In this document: piece by piece, positions 15,190-24,700 of the stretch
Numbering within the stretch: position 1 is the stretch's first letter
Layout of the letters: every line of letters starts with the position of its first letter
The notes under the pieces: model-generated
Seen by the model: only the letters and a program-made list of their open reading frames with translations
The model's database searches: none
What the model was told of the DNA's origin: nothing
IMG/VR virus record: IMGVR_UViG_3300047546_002417
Span: 1 to 50,072 of that record
Length of the DNA stretch: 50,072 bases
Direction: 5' to 3' (one strand)
Source: a virus
Position numbers and translations under genes: made by a program

Positions 15190-15698
15190 TGACTCGCAAA
15201 TTAGAAGAATTGTTTGGTCTTGATGGCGATGAGCCTGCAGAACAAATACTACCAGATCCAGTCCCTGATGCCGAAACAGGCATCATCAATCCTGAAACAC
15301 TGGCCACAATAGAGAAGGTAGAACTGGCACTGCCACAAGTAAAGGGGCTTGAGAGCACTGATCAGGAGATGGATGACCTCAGCAGTCTAGCCAAAGAGGC
15401 ATTCAACAATCTTATGGATTTGGGCATGCAGGTGGACAGCAGATTCAGTGCTGAAATATTCAACAGTGCTAGTAGCATGCTGGGACATGCCATCACAGCC
15501 AAGACAGCCAAAGTCAACAAGAAACTGCGCATGATTGACCTACAACTAAAGAAGGCTGAATTAGAACGCAAGTTGGCTCAAGCGGCAGAAAAAGCTGGTA
15601 CGGCTGAAACACCCCTGGGGCAAGCACAAGTTATAGATCGTAATGAACTATTGCGGCAGTTGGTGGCACAGGCCAAAAACGCTGAAAAAGATAAATAA
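15189..15698 (+). CDS. 16: Small terminase subunit gp16-like
   Basis: A 169-aa acidic, helical protein. The central helical hairpin (SSLAKEAFNNLMDLGMQVDSRFSAEIFNSASSMLGHAITAKTAKVNKKLRMIDLQLKK) follows the T4 gp16 pattern of two antiparallel helices that build the oligomeric ring. The C terminus ends with a helix (NELLRQLVAQAKNAEKDK). Gp16 recognises DNA and stimulates the gp17 motor. In T4 genes 16 and 17 are adjacent; here gp17 lies about 33 kb away. No Shine-Dalgarno; the transcript is predicted to be nearly leaderless. Confidence 0.75.
   Translation: MTRKLEELFGLDGDEPAEQILPDPVPDAETGIINPETLATIEKVELALPQVKGLESTDQEMDDLSSLAKEAFNNLMDLGMQVDSRFSAEIFNSASSMLGHAITAKTAKVNKKLRMIDLQLKKAELERKLAQAAEKAGTAETPLGQAQVIDRNELLRQLVAQAKNAEKDK
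15690..15697 (+). promoter_or_regulatory. Late promoter (GATAAATA)
   Basis: Inside the last codons of gp16; predicted +1 near 15703 gives a 15-nt leader with CGGGA before the ATG at 15718. Confidence 0.65.
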
Positions 15699-15717
15699 AT
15701 GTATCGGGAAAATACGT

Positions 15718-16329
15718 ATGAAACCATTTCGTCAATACCTAATGGAAAGTGTTCGCACTTACCACTATAAAATCAAGATTGCTGGCAACCCAGACAAGAA
15801 CTGGCTTGACATGTTCATGATGAACTTGCAAAAGTTTGATCCAGTCAAGATCAGTGCACCCAAGAGCACTCCCATTCAAAAAGAGCCCTATGGATTTCCA
15901 GGCCTTGAGAATCAGAGTGTGACCATCATTGATGCTGAATTCAAGTATCCAGCAGTTGAGCCCATGGTCAAACAACTGGCTCGTTTGCTGAATTATGATG
16001 AGAATCTGGTCAGAATGATTCAGGCAGACTATGATGACAGCATCAATCAGGAAACCGAAAAGTATGCCAATCAGGCTAGTCATACGCCAGTCCTGACACA
16101 CGAAGAACTGGAAGATAATGGCAAGGAAGCTGCTAAAGAATATGGCGAGCAATATTTGCCACGCATCATGAAAGATGCTGAAAAAGACAAGATAGACATG
16201 CCTTATGCTGCTCCCAAGACCAAGCCAGCAGTAGACATGCGTAAGATGCCGGGCAATGACAAGAGCCCTATGACTACGATCAACAGACCACCACGCCCAG
16301 AAACTGGCGCAAGTGCTGCTAGAAAATAA
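15718..16329 (+). CDS. Capsid-targeted protein candidate, conserved phage family
   Basis: A 203-aa protein. The N terminus MKPFRQYLMES resembles the T4 capsid-targeting sequence (MKTYQEFIAE) with a gp21-type (L/I)xE cleavage site after Glu10. The body (YHYKIKIAGNPDKNWLDMFMMNLQKFDPVKIS, VTIIDAEFKYPAVEPMVKQLARLLNYDENLVRM) matches a family I recall from cyanophages; the C-terminal third is charged and Pro/Lys-rich. It probably enters the prohead with the core, by inference. The frame is open further upstream, but 15718 has a ribosome-binding site and late promoter. Confidence 0.72.
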   Translation: MKPFRQYLMESVRTYHYKIKIAGNPDKNWLDMFMMNLQKFDPVKISAPKSTPIQKEPYGFPGLENQSVTIIDAEFKYPAVEPMVKQLARLLNYDENLVRMIQADYDDSINQETEKYANQASHTPVLTHEELEDNGKEAAKEYGEQYLPRIMKDAEKDKIDMPYAAPKTKPAVDMRKMPGNDKSPMTTINRPPRPETGASAARK

Positions 16330-16342
16330 TCAAGGACCCAAC

Positions 16343-19300
16343 ATGAAAATAGAAAGTATACTTGAATCAGTAAAGCATGTGGAAGAAGCCATTGTGCCAG
16401 CAAAAGATGCCAAGCCCACCGCCGCCCCTGCCAAGAGAACCATGAACCCACAGCCTGGTGTTCGCAGTCGCATAGAGCCCACTAAACCCGCTCCTAAGGT
16501 GCAAAAGAAAACTGGTGCCTTTGCAGATAAGAAAGAAGTTGAAGAAGCCCGAGACCTACCTGGCAATCAAGAGCGCATTGACGTAGCTGAACCCAAGGGC
16601 AAAATCACTGGTGCCGATTTCAAAGCACTGCGTGCCAAGAAAAAGGACAAGGTTGAAGAAGCCGAAATAGAAGAAGCAGTCAAGCACACTAAGACTGGTC
16701 GCATTCACAAGGCAGAACCCGGTGGTTATGGTCGCAAGGATGATGAAGATGATGAAGGCAAGAAAGTCAAAGCAGTGGTCAAGCGTGGCCGTGGTCGTCC
16801 CAAGAAGCACGCTGATAGCGAAACTGGTGATGTAAAGACCTATGACTTTGCCAAAGACTTGCAGAGTTTCATGATTGGTAACTTGCCCAGTGGCAAACTG
16901 CCTGGCAAGCCCGGCAAGAAGCACAAACTCAAGGACTGGATGGAACATGTTCAAGCCAACATGATTGCCGAGAGTGCCCAAATTGCTGAAGTGGCACTTG
17001 ATCCCAGCCAATTGGCAGTTCCCAAGGTTGCTGGAACTGGCACTTCTACTACAGCACAACCAGGTGCTGCTGGCACACAAGCCCGTCCTGGTCAACAAAT
17101 GGGCGCTGCTGTAGTAGATTTCAAGAACCCACAAGACCCACTCAAGGCTGCACTACAAAAAGCAGTACAACAAAAACAAGTGAGTGTGCTGGGCGAAGAT
17201 GACGCAAAGTTTGAGGACATGAGTGATGCTGAAATCATCAAGCATTGCAAGCAGCAAGGACTGGAAAAGAGTTGTGTTCGTGACGGCGAAGGCGGTTTGG
17301 CCAATCGTGAAGAATGCATTGAATTGCTCAAGCAGCACACCAAAGATGATGACAAAGTAGAAGAGGCTGCCCCCAAAGGTTGGGAAGGCACTGTGAAAGC
17401 CATGAAGAAGCACAAGGAGATTGACAACCCCTGGGCACTGGCACATTACATGAAAAACAAGGGCTACGAGAGTCACAAGAAAGAAAGCATTGAAGAAAGC
17501 GTTGAAAGTACAGGACAAACACTGTTAGAAGGCTACACTTTTGAAGAACTGATGGGACGTTTCCCACATGAGCACAAGATGTGTCAAGAAGGTTGGGGCA
17601 TGGATGAAAACATGTACGAAGCCCTGTGTGATCATTACTTCAAAGAAGGCCGTATCCCTTACAAAGTCTGGCACGGCCCACTGGAAGAATTGCGCAAGCA
17701 TGTAGAAGAATGCTACATGGAAGATGCTAGTGCCATGGAAGGCTTCAAACCCACAGACACCACTGGTGACCGCCATCGCCAGTTGTATCCAGATACAACC
17801 AAACCATTTGCTCATAAGCCAGCAGTTACACAAACTCCTGCTCCAACACCTTTCAGTGTTGACCCTATAGCCGCAGTCACTGACCGTGCCTACGATGCTG
17901 GTGCAAAACTGGCTGGTGCAGTAAAGAGTAAGTTAGGAATGCGAGAAGATGACATGGCAGAAAGTGCCCTAGAGCGCAGCCTGCGTCAAAGTTCAGAAGG
18001 AATGGCCGAAGGACTGGCCGAGGATGCAAACATGGACAACAAGAAACTAGATGAAAAATACATGGGCTTCAAGAAAACTGTAGCCGCAATCAAGAAGGGC
18101 GGCAGTGCTGAAGATCCAGAAGCAGTTGCAGCCGCTATCGGTCGCAAAAAGTACGGAAAAGAAAAGTTCCAGAAAGCAGCCGCAGCTGGTAAGAAGCTGG
18201 GTGAGAGTGACGTTCAGATGGAAAGCTGGGAAGCTCAGCTGGCCAGCATGTTGGTTGAAGGCGACATGCCACAACAGCACAAGCAACCCGAGAAGGTTGA
18301 AGAATGCGGGGATGAACCAGCTGGTATGGAAGGCAACGATATTGTCAAGGCACTGGCAGCTCTGCTGGGCATGGCTCCCAAGAGTAGCCCCATGAGTGTG
18401 GCTGGCGATGATGGTGCTCATGCCATTGAGGTGATTCCAGTAGCTCCTGGCGATGTTCAGGATCAACTGTCTCATGACCAACAGAGCGACACCAGTGGTG
18501 GCGATCTAGATTTCATCAAGCGCATGCTGGGTGCTCGTATGGGACCTGACTATGCCGAAGAGCGTGCCATGGAAGGTCAAACTGAAGCAGCCAGTTCCGG
18601 GGACAGCCATATGAGCCCACTGAGCAAGGTTGAAGAGGCGGACCTTGAAGAAGTGAGCCGCGGAGAGTGGATCAAACAACAGGACGCCAAAGCTGAAAAG
18701 TCTGGCAAAGATAAATTCCAGGCCTTTGGTCAAACATTTGACACAGATGATGTGAAAGAAGATGCCCAGAGTGAAGAAGATAGCATGGCACTGAGCAGTG
18801 AAGCCAATCGTGACGCTGCGCTTGCTACTGCATACGCCGCTGACAATCATACCAATGATGATGACAATGTGGCTGTGAGCGAGGGTTCAGATACATGCGA
18901 AAGTTGCGGCGCCATGATGGAAGCAGATCATGTGTGTGAAGCACATGATGAAGAACATCTAAGTGAGATTAGTTCGGCTCTAACAGGCAGAGCTTATGAT
19001 GCAGCACAAGCCAAAAGAGATGCAGCACTTCAGAGTGATGAGCTACCATCTGATATGAGATTATCACTTGCTAAAGCAGCATCAAAACAAATGGATAAAT
19101 TCAGAGATTATACTCAAAAAGCTAGAGATAGAGAGAAAACAGCAGCAGCACAAAAAGCCGCCTCTGGCATGGGCTTCAGTCAAGCGCAACTTAGAAAAAT
19201 ACAGGCTCAAAAAGCCGCACAAGGTGTTGCTGAGGGTGAAGAACTAAACGAATGGGCCAATAGCCCCGCAGGTCACAGTGAAGATGAGCAGTTCCAGACT

Positions 19301-19459
19301 GACATGGACTTCATGACCAAAGTTATCAGTGGTGGCTTGAACAATATCAAGCGTGATCAAACAGTGCTGCCCAGTACTGCAGTGGTCACTAAAGAAGAAA
19401 CCACTGACGCCGAGTTTAGCATAGCGGAACAACTAAGAAAACTGGCCGGTATAAACTAA
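16343..19459 (+). CDS. Giant acidic internal head/core polyprotein candidate
   Basis: A 1038-aa, Glu/Lys/Ala-rich, low-complexity protein starting MKIESILES, again with an (I/L)xE site after residue 8. Many further (I/L)xE sites followed by A, S or G recur, for example AEIEEA, MIAES, ESIEES, TLLEGY, KLGES and MLVEG. An AT-hook-like RGRGRPKK lies at residues 148-155. A GRKKYGKEKFQKAAAAGKK segment is a common phage internal-protein motif. A Cys/His cluster (CESCG ... HVCEAH) lies near residues 850-870. Codon use changes in 18960-19150, where Arg is AGA. T4 core proteins gp22, gp67 and gp68 are cut to peptides by gp21; this looks like a fused equivalent. Shine-Dalgarno AAGGA. Confidence 0.65.
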   Translation: MKIESILESVKHVEEAIVPAKDAKPTAAPAKRTMNPQPGVRSRIEPTKPAPKVQKKTGAFADKKEVEEARDLPGNQERIDVAEPKGKITGADFKALRAKKKDKVEEAEIEEAVKHTKTGRIHKAEPGGYGRKDDEDDEGKKVKAVVKRGRGRPKKHADSETGDVKTYDFAKDLQSFMIGNLPSGKLPGKPGKKHKLKDWMEHVQANMIAESAQIAEVALDPSQLAVPKVAGTGTSTTAQPGAAGTQARPGQQMGAAVVDFKNPQDPLKAALQKAVQQKQVSVLGEDDAKFEDMSDAEIIKHCKQQGLEKSCVRDGEGGLANREECIELLKQHTKDDDKVEEAAPKGWEGTVKAMKKHKEIDNPWALAHYMKNKGYESHKKESIEESVESTGQTLLEGYTFEELMGRFPHEHKMCQEGWGMDENMYEALCDHYFKEGRIPYKVWHGPLEELRKHVEECYMEDASAMEGFKPTDTTGDRHRQLYPDTTKPFAHKPAVTQTPAPTPFSVDPIAAVTDRAYDAGAKLAGAVKSKLGMREDDMAESALERSLRQSSEGMAEGLAEDANMDNKKLDEKYMGFKKTVAAIKKGGSAEDPEAVAAAIGRKKYGKEKFQKAAAAGKKLGESDVQMESWEAQLASMLVEGDMPQQHKQPEKVEECGDEPAGMEGNDIVKALAALLGMAPKSSPMSVAGDDGAHAIEVIPVAPGDVQDQLSHDQQSDTSGGDLDFIKRMLGARMGPDYAEERAMEGQTEAASSGDSHMSPLSKVEEADLEEVSRGEWIKQQDAKAEKSGKDKFQAFGQTFDTDDVKEDAQSEEDSMALSSEANRDAALATAYAADNHTNDDDNVAVSEGSDTCESCGAMMEADHVCEAHDEEHLSEISSALTGRAYDAAQAKRDAALQSDELPSDMRLSLAKAASKQMDKFRDYTQKARDREKTAAAQKAASGMGFSQAQLRKIQAQKAAQGVAEGEELNEWANSPAGHSEDEQFQTDMDFMTKVISGGLNNIKRDQTVLPSTAVVTKEETTDAEFSIAEQLRKLAGIN

Positions 19460-19482
19460 TAAGATCCAGCTGCTATGCCCTG

Positions 19483-19518
19483 TCCCAGGAGAATTCATTT
19501 CTCCTGGGATTTTTTTTA
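19483..19518 (+). terminator. Strong intrinsic terminator
   Basis: TCCCAGGAGAA (19483-19493), loop TTCAT, TTCTCCTGGGA (19499-19509), then a run of eight T. It ends the gp16/core transcription unit. Confidence 0.95.
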
Positions 19519-19560
19519 TTGGTAACGGTAGCCGTCTTAAATATTCTACAGGAGAAACAC

Positions 19561-19743
19561 ATGAACTTTAACATACAACTTACAGCAGATCAAATAGCTT
19601 ACATCGGGCGTTGCCTGGGTGAAAAGCCCTACCATGAAGTGGTGGCCATCATAAGCAGTATTCAGACACAGGTTGATCAGCAAATTGCAGCAGCACAGTC
19701 AGCACCCGCAGCATTAGAACCTGCTACGAAATCTAAAAAATAA
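19561..19743 (+). CDS. Small phage protein, unknown function
   Basis: A 60-aa protein with Shine-Dalgarno AGGAG. It reads MNFNIQLTADQIAYIGRCLGEKPYHEVVAIISSIQTQ, one helical unit, then an Ala/Pro-rich and lysine tail. Short proteins with a 'LT.DQ...I...LG..PY.EV..II..IQ' pattern are common in T4-like phages, but no function is known to me. It lies alone between a strong terminator and a late promoter; a TTAAATA sequence near 19536 could be a weak late promoter. Confidence 0.7.
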   Translation: MNFNIQLTADQIAYIGRCLGEKPYHEVVAIISSIQTQVDQQIAAAQSAPAALEPATKSKK

Positions 19744-19762
19744 CCCGCACCCAACAAATCCC

Positions 19763-19803
19763 AGCCATGATAAATACTGTAGAAACTGGAAAAAATCATG
19801 GCT
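19763..19803 (+). promoter_or_regulatory. Late promoter in a hairpin that covers the fibre start codon
   Basis: GATAAATA (19769-19776) starts within the left arm of a perfect 9-bp repeat: AGCCATGAT 19763-19771, ATCATGGCT 19795-19803, 23-nt loop. The right arm contains the ATG at 19798. Predicted late +1 (19782) is in the loop, so late RNA cannot form the stem. Confidence 0.75.
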
Positions 19804-21153
19804 CAAGAAAATATCAACTACGGCTCCTTTCCTGACGATCCGTTAGCAAACACCATTCGTGATGCGTTCGTCATCACACAGAATAATTTTACACAATTAT
19901 TTGCTGGTGCAGCAGCCAATGCCAATGTTGCTCAGATAGCAGCAGGTGCTGGCATTTCAGTGTCGCCAGCCAATGGAGTTGGTAATGTCACAGTCACCAA
20001 CACCTTTAACAGTCTACGAGTCAGAAGCAACACACTCAGTGTAAGTTCTATTGGTGGCACCATGGATGGCAGTACGGTAGTCATCCCCAATAGCACTGCT
20101 ACATTATTGCTAGAAATAAGCAGCAATACCAATGCAAATAGCAGTCTGTATAATCTTACTGTGGCCAATAGTTTAACTATAAATGGCAACAGTATTATTA
20201 GCGCCAATGCCAACATAACACTTACCAATGGTAACATTGTTCTGACTCATGGGCAGGTGAATGGCAACATCAATGCAGTGGGTGGTAATGGTGCCATACA
20301 GTTTAGTAACCCCAATGGCACCATCACTGGAACCAGTGTTTTTTATTATGACACGGCACTCAGCAAACTGATTGTGCCAGCAGTGAATTCAGCACAAATA
20401 AACAGTGCCGATAGTAACATTGCCAATGGTATTTTTACCAATCTGTCTGCTAACTCTACCACTGTGTCAACACTGACCGCATCTGGAAATATATCTGGCG
20501 CCAATGCCAGTTTCTCAGGCAATATTAGTGCCATACGAGTCACTGGTAATCTATCAGGTAACCTTATTGCTAACTCACTGGCTAACACAGTGATTTATTA
20601 TGCTGCTAACGGTGTCAGTACTGGTTCTAGTAATCTTAGTTACAATGGTACCAATCTTACATTTACTGGTGGTACCCTAATTTCCGCCAACATAGCAGGC
20701 AATCTTACTGGCACGGCTAGTTCGGCGTTGAATGTGGTCAACGGAACGCAGGCCAACATCACTGAACTAGGCAATTTGAATTTCTTGAACGTGTTCGGTA
20801 GCACTGTAGTTGGCAGCCTGGCAGCAAATACCACAGTGACTGGAGCTAGTGCAACTTTTACCAATGCCAATGTCAGTAACGCTCTAACTGTGACCAACAT
20901 TGAATCCAGTCGTGGAAATTTCAGCCTTGATGTTGTAGCTCGCACTGTAAATGCCAATGTGTCCCTAAATACACCTAGTCTGTCAGCCAACACAGGTTCA
21001 TTTGCCAATTATGCCACGGCTCCCAGAGTTTTATTTACTCCACAAACCAGTGCACCCACCAGTCCAGCTGGAGGCACTGTTTACTACAACAGTGTGACAG
21101 GCAAGCTGCAGGTTTATAATGGAGTATTGTCAGTCTGGCAGGATCTAAATTAA
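19798..21153 (+). CDS. Tail fibre protein
   Basis: A 451-aa protein. The N-terminal module ENINYGSFPDDPLANTIRDAFVITQNNFTQLF is the attachment-type domain shared with other fibres here and in related phages. The rest is a repetitive Asn/Ser/Thr/Val/Gly beta-rich shaft (SGNISG, ANASFSGNI and similar). The C terminus (TSPAGGTVYYNSVTGKLQVYNGVLSVWQDLN) is a common fibre-end motif. Expressed from the hairpin-embedded late promoter; the endolysin follows 9 nt downstream. Confidence 0.8.
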   Translation: MAQENINYGSFPDDPLANTIRDAFVITQNNFTQLFAGAAANANVAQIAAGAGISVSPANGVGNVTVTNTFNSLRVRSNTLSVSSIGGTMDGSTVVIPNSTATLLLEISSNTNANSSLYNLTVANSLTINGNSIISANANITLTNGNIVLTHGQVNGNINAVGGNGAIQFSNPNGTITGTSVFYYDTALSKLIVPAVNSAQINSADSNIANGIFTNLSANSTTVSTLTASGNISGANASFSGNISAIRVTGNLSGNLIANSLANTVIYYAANGVSTGSSNLSYNGTNLTFTGGTLISANIAGNLTGTASSALNVVNGTQANITELGNLNFLNVFGSTVVGSLAANTTVTGASATFTNANVSNALTVTNIESSRGNFSLDVVARTVNANVSLNTPSLSANTGSFANYATAPRVLFTPQTSAPTSPAGGTVYYNSVTGKLQVYNGVLSVWQDLN

Positions 21154-21162
21154 AGGAACATC

Positions 21163-21786
21163 ATGATTACAGTACAGTTATTGCAACAAATATGCCCCAA
21201 GACCAAAGCCAGTGTACTGGAAAAATTCATAGTACCCTTGAATGACACAGTGGAATACTACGAAATGACCAGTAACCCTGCCCGTCTGGCAGCTTTTCTT
21301 GCTCAGATTGCACATGAAAGTGGTGGGTTTAACTTTGTTCAAGAAAATCTCAATTACAGTGCCAAGGGCCTCATGGGCACCTTCAAGAAATATTTTCCTA
21401 CTGAAGACTTGGCCAAGCAGTATGAACGCAAACCCGAACGTATCGCCAACCGCGTGTATGCCAATCGTATGGGCAATGGAGATGAAAACAGTGGCGATGG
21501 CTGGAAATTCCGCGGTCGCGGCCTAATACAACTTACTGGACGTCACAATTACACCCGATTCGCTGAGGGCCTTGAAATGAGTATTGACGACACAGTAGCC
21601 TATTTAGAAACTCCCAGTGGTGCAGTCAGTAGTGCAGGTTGGTTCTGGGACATGAACGACCTGAACAAGTATTGTGACAGCGGTGATTTTGTTACCCTGA
21701 CCAAACGCATTAATGGTGGCACAATAGGCCTGGCTGATCGCCAACATCATTACGAACAGGCTCTACAAGCCTTGCGAGGATTATAA
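21163..21786 (+). CDS. Endolysin, glycoside hydrolase family 19
   Basis: A 207-aa chitinase-like lysozyme. The catalytic Glu is in AQIAHESGGF (Glu52), with a second acidic residue in VQENLNYSA (Glu61) and the GH19 signature WKFRGRGLIQLTGRHNY (about 114-130). No signal peptide or transmembrane segment is visible, so a holin is needed for access to peptidoglycan; the holin candidate is far away at 34029. Shine-Dalgarno AAGGA. It is placed among fibre genes, so late expression is likely. Confidence 0.93.
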   Translation: MITVQLLQQICPKTKASVLEKFIVPLNDTVEYYEMTSNPARLAAFLAQIAHESGGFNFVQENLNYSAKGLMGTFKKYFPTEDLAKQYERKPERIANRVYANRMGNGDENSGDGWKFRGRGLIQLTGRHNYTRFAEGLEMSIDDTVAYLETPSGAVSSAGWFWDMNDLNKYCDSGDFVTLTKRINGGTIGLADRQHHYEQALQALRGL

Positions 21787-24700
21787 ATGTCAGCATGGGT
21801 AACACCAGCAGGAAGTATTGGAACATATACTCAGCAGCAAACTTTTGTTTTTAATTTCCAAGCCACAACCACCCTGGGTGGTAAACTGGTATACCAGGTT
21901 GCGGGCGCATGGCCTCCAGGATCCTACCGTCTGACCACACTGGAACCCGTGCCAGGAACATTTGTGGGACAGTTAACTGCTACTCCTGATTTTGTTGCTG
22001 TTGCCACCGTTTATGGCTTTATAATCAGTGCCACCGAGATAACTGGCTCAGGTGCAACCACCAATCCCAGAGTATTCACCCTAACAGTTAATAATACTCA
22101 GTGGGTCACTGACAGCGGTCTGGGTGGATATGTAGAATTAAGCGCCTTGAGCATACAATTAGAAGCTGCTCCCAGCGTTATTGGCAATACTATTGTTTAT
22201 ACGTTGCTAAATGGTAACTTGCCTGCTAGCAACAATATAAACAGTCCTCTTACCCTGAGCAGCACTGGTTTAATTTCAGGAACTCCTGGACAAGTCAGTG
22301 AAATCACCACCAGCGAGTTCACAGTTCGTGCTCAGGAACTTGATGGTTTAGGTCAACAAGTAAGTTTCAGAGACCGAACATTCACGCTGAGCATAAGCGG
22401 CACCACGACTCCCAGTTTTATTGCCGCTAGCGGTTCAACATTACTGTCAATACTAGACAGCCGCTGGGTTGATTATCAAGTATTATATGCTAACCCGGAT
22501 CCTGGTACCAGTGCAGTAATAACACTGGCTGCAGGTAATTTGCCACCAGGCTTGGAAATCACCACAGATGGTGTAATACGTGGATACGCACAACCCCCAG
22601 TTACTGCTTCAGGCGCTCCCACCACCAAGATATACACATTTACACTGCGTGTGCGCAGCGCCAGCGGAGAAAGTTTGGGGCAGTTCAGCATTAGTGTGCA
22701 AAATCAGCAGACTATATCGGGTTTTGTGGGACGAGAACCCACAATCTTAAACACTCGGCCACTGACATTGTTCATTGACCCTGCTAATCCTGACTACAAT
22801 TACTACAATAATGGCGATCTAGGTAATATAACCAGTGACAATTATTTTGTGTTCCGATTTCTAGGTTATGATTTTGATGGAGATGCCATTGGCTATGATC
22901 TACTGCCTGCCAACACCTTCAGTAATATAGGATTGAGTTTTGATGCAGCCACTGGATGGGTCACTGGTACCATAGCCTCTAGCTCCATACCCAGCCTAGA
23001 CACATATAACTTTTTAATCAGTGCATATAAATTATCTAATCCCAGCGTTCGCAGTCAGAATTTTAAATTCAGTATAACCATTGTGAACAATATTGATGTT
23101 CGTATCAACTGGCTCACTGACAGTGATCTGGGTACCATCAATAACGGCGACACAAGTGTTTTCAATGTAAAAGCTGAAAGTGTGTCTGGTAAACCACTGC
23201 AATACAGAATAGTGGGCAATCAATTTACCAGTAATTTATATTCAATCGTGCGCACTGACAATCAGTTTTATAGCTTTGGTGAATTGGGTGGTTATGTTTA
23301 CAGCAACAGTTCAGGTTCTGAATGGCAGAGTAGCACACAAACATTGTTGACTGGTTTACAGTTCAGTATATGGGGTTCGGTTTACAATCCCTATACTACA
23401 CCAGGCACAACTGTGGTAGTGGGTCAGGATCCCAGTGGGCGTGGAGTGTTTGCTAGCAGTGGAGATGGCACCAGCTGGTTGTACAATTATGCACCTGGTC
23501 TACCCGATAATGTATACAGCGTCACATTCAATGACAGTGCAGTATCACCAGTGTACGTGGCTGTGGGCACTGCTGGATTCAGCATGCGATCACTGGATGG
23601 CGTAAACTGGACTCAGTATGCCACAGGTTCATCTGACGATTTATACAATGTCATCTATGCTGGCGCTCCGGGATCAGAACGTTTTGTTGCAGTGGGTGCA
23701 CGAGGAACAGTGTTATACAGTGCAGATGGCATCACCTGGACAGATGTATCTAATAGTATCGTAAATGATTTGAAATCCATTACCTATACTGGTTCTGCTT
23801 GGATAATAGTGGGAGACCTGGGAATAATTGTTCGTGCCACCAACATCACAAATAGTTCTGGCTGGACACAAAACAATGTTTTTACCAACTATGATTATGC
23901 CAGCGTGGCATACTCAACAGGCAATATTGTGATTGTGGGTAGCTCTGGTGCAATACTTACCAGTGCGAATGATGGCGTTAACTGGACTGTTCAAGACGGA
24001 CGCACAGTCAATGATTTGTACAACGTCATAGCCTATGGATCAGAATTCTGGGCATGCGGTGTGGCTGGCAGCATATTTACCACCGCCAATTTGATAAACT
24101 GGACCAGCCCCACTGTGAGCGATTTGCCCGATAATCTAGTGTTTAAATCCAGTGGCGATATCACTGGGCGCCTGGCATTTGAGCCTGCTGACACTGTGAC
24201 ACCTGTGGGAACCAGCACCCATTACAGTTTTACAGTACAAGCGTTTTGTCCAGAGCCAGGGTTTGAAGAAATCAATAGCACACGTACATTTAATCTTGTG
24301 ACCTATCAAAAGTGGCCGCTACCCTATGACAATTTGTATATCAAGGCTTTGGTGGAGCCCGTAGATCGTGATTTTGTGTTGGGCATGCTGGATGATACTA
24401 CTCTGGTACCACCTGATGCTGTTTACCGACCTACAGATCCTTACTTTGGCCGAGCTACTGCCATAGTGTATCAGCACATGTACGGTGTGCCCAGTGTGGC
24501 GGCAGCTGATTTTTATGCCGAATACATTGCTGCAGTGACTGAAAATCATTACTGGAGAAATATAACTCTGGGCCCCGTGACCTGGGCAGTGGCTCGTGAT
24601 GGCAATAACGAAATTGTGTATGAAGCAGTATACAGTGAAGTTATGGATAATTTGGTGAATAGCCAGGGTGTGAGCATCAGCAAGCAAATCACCTGGCCAC

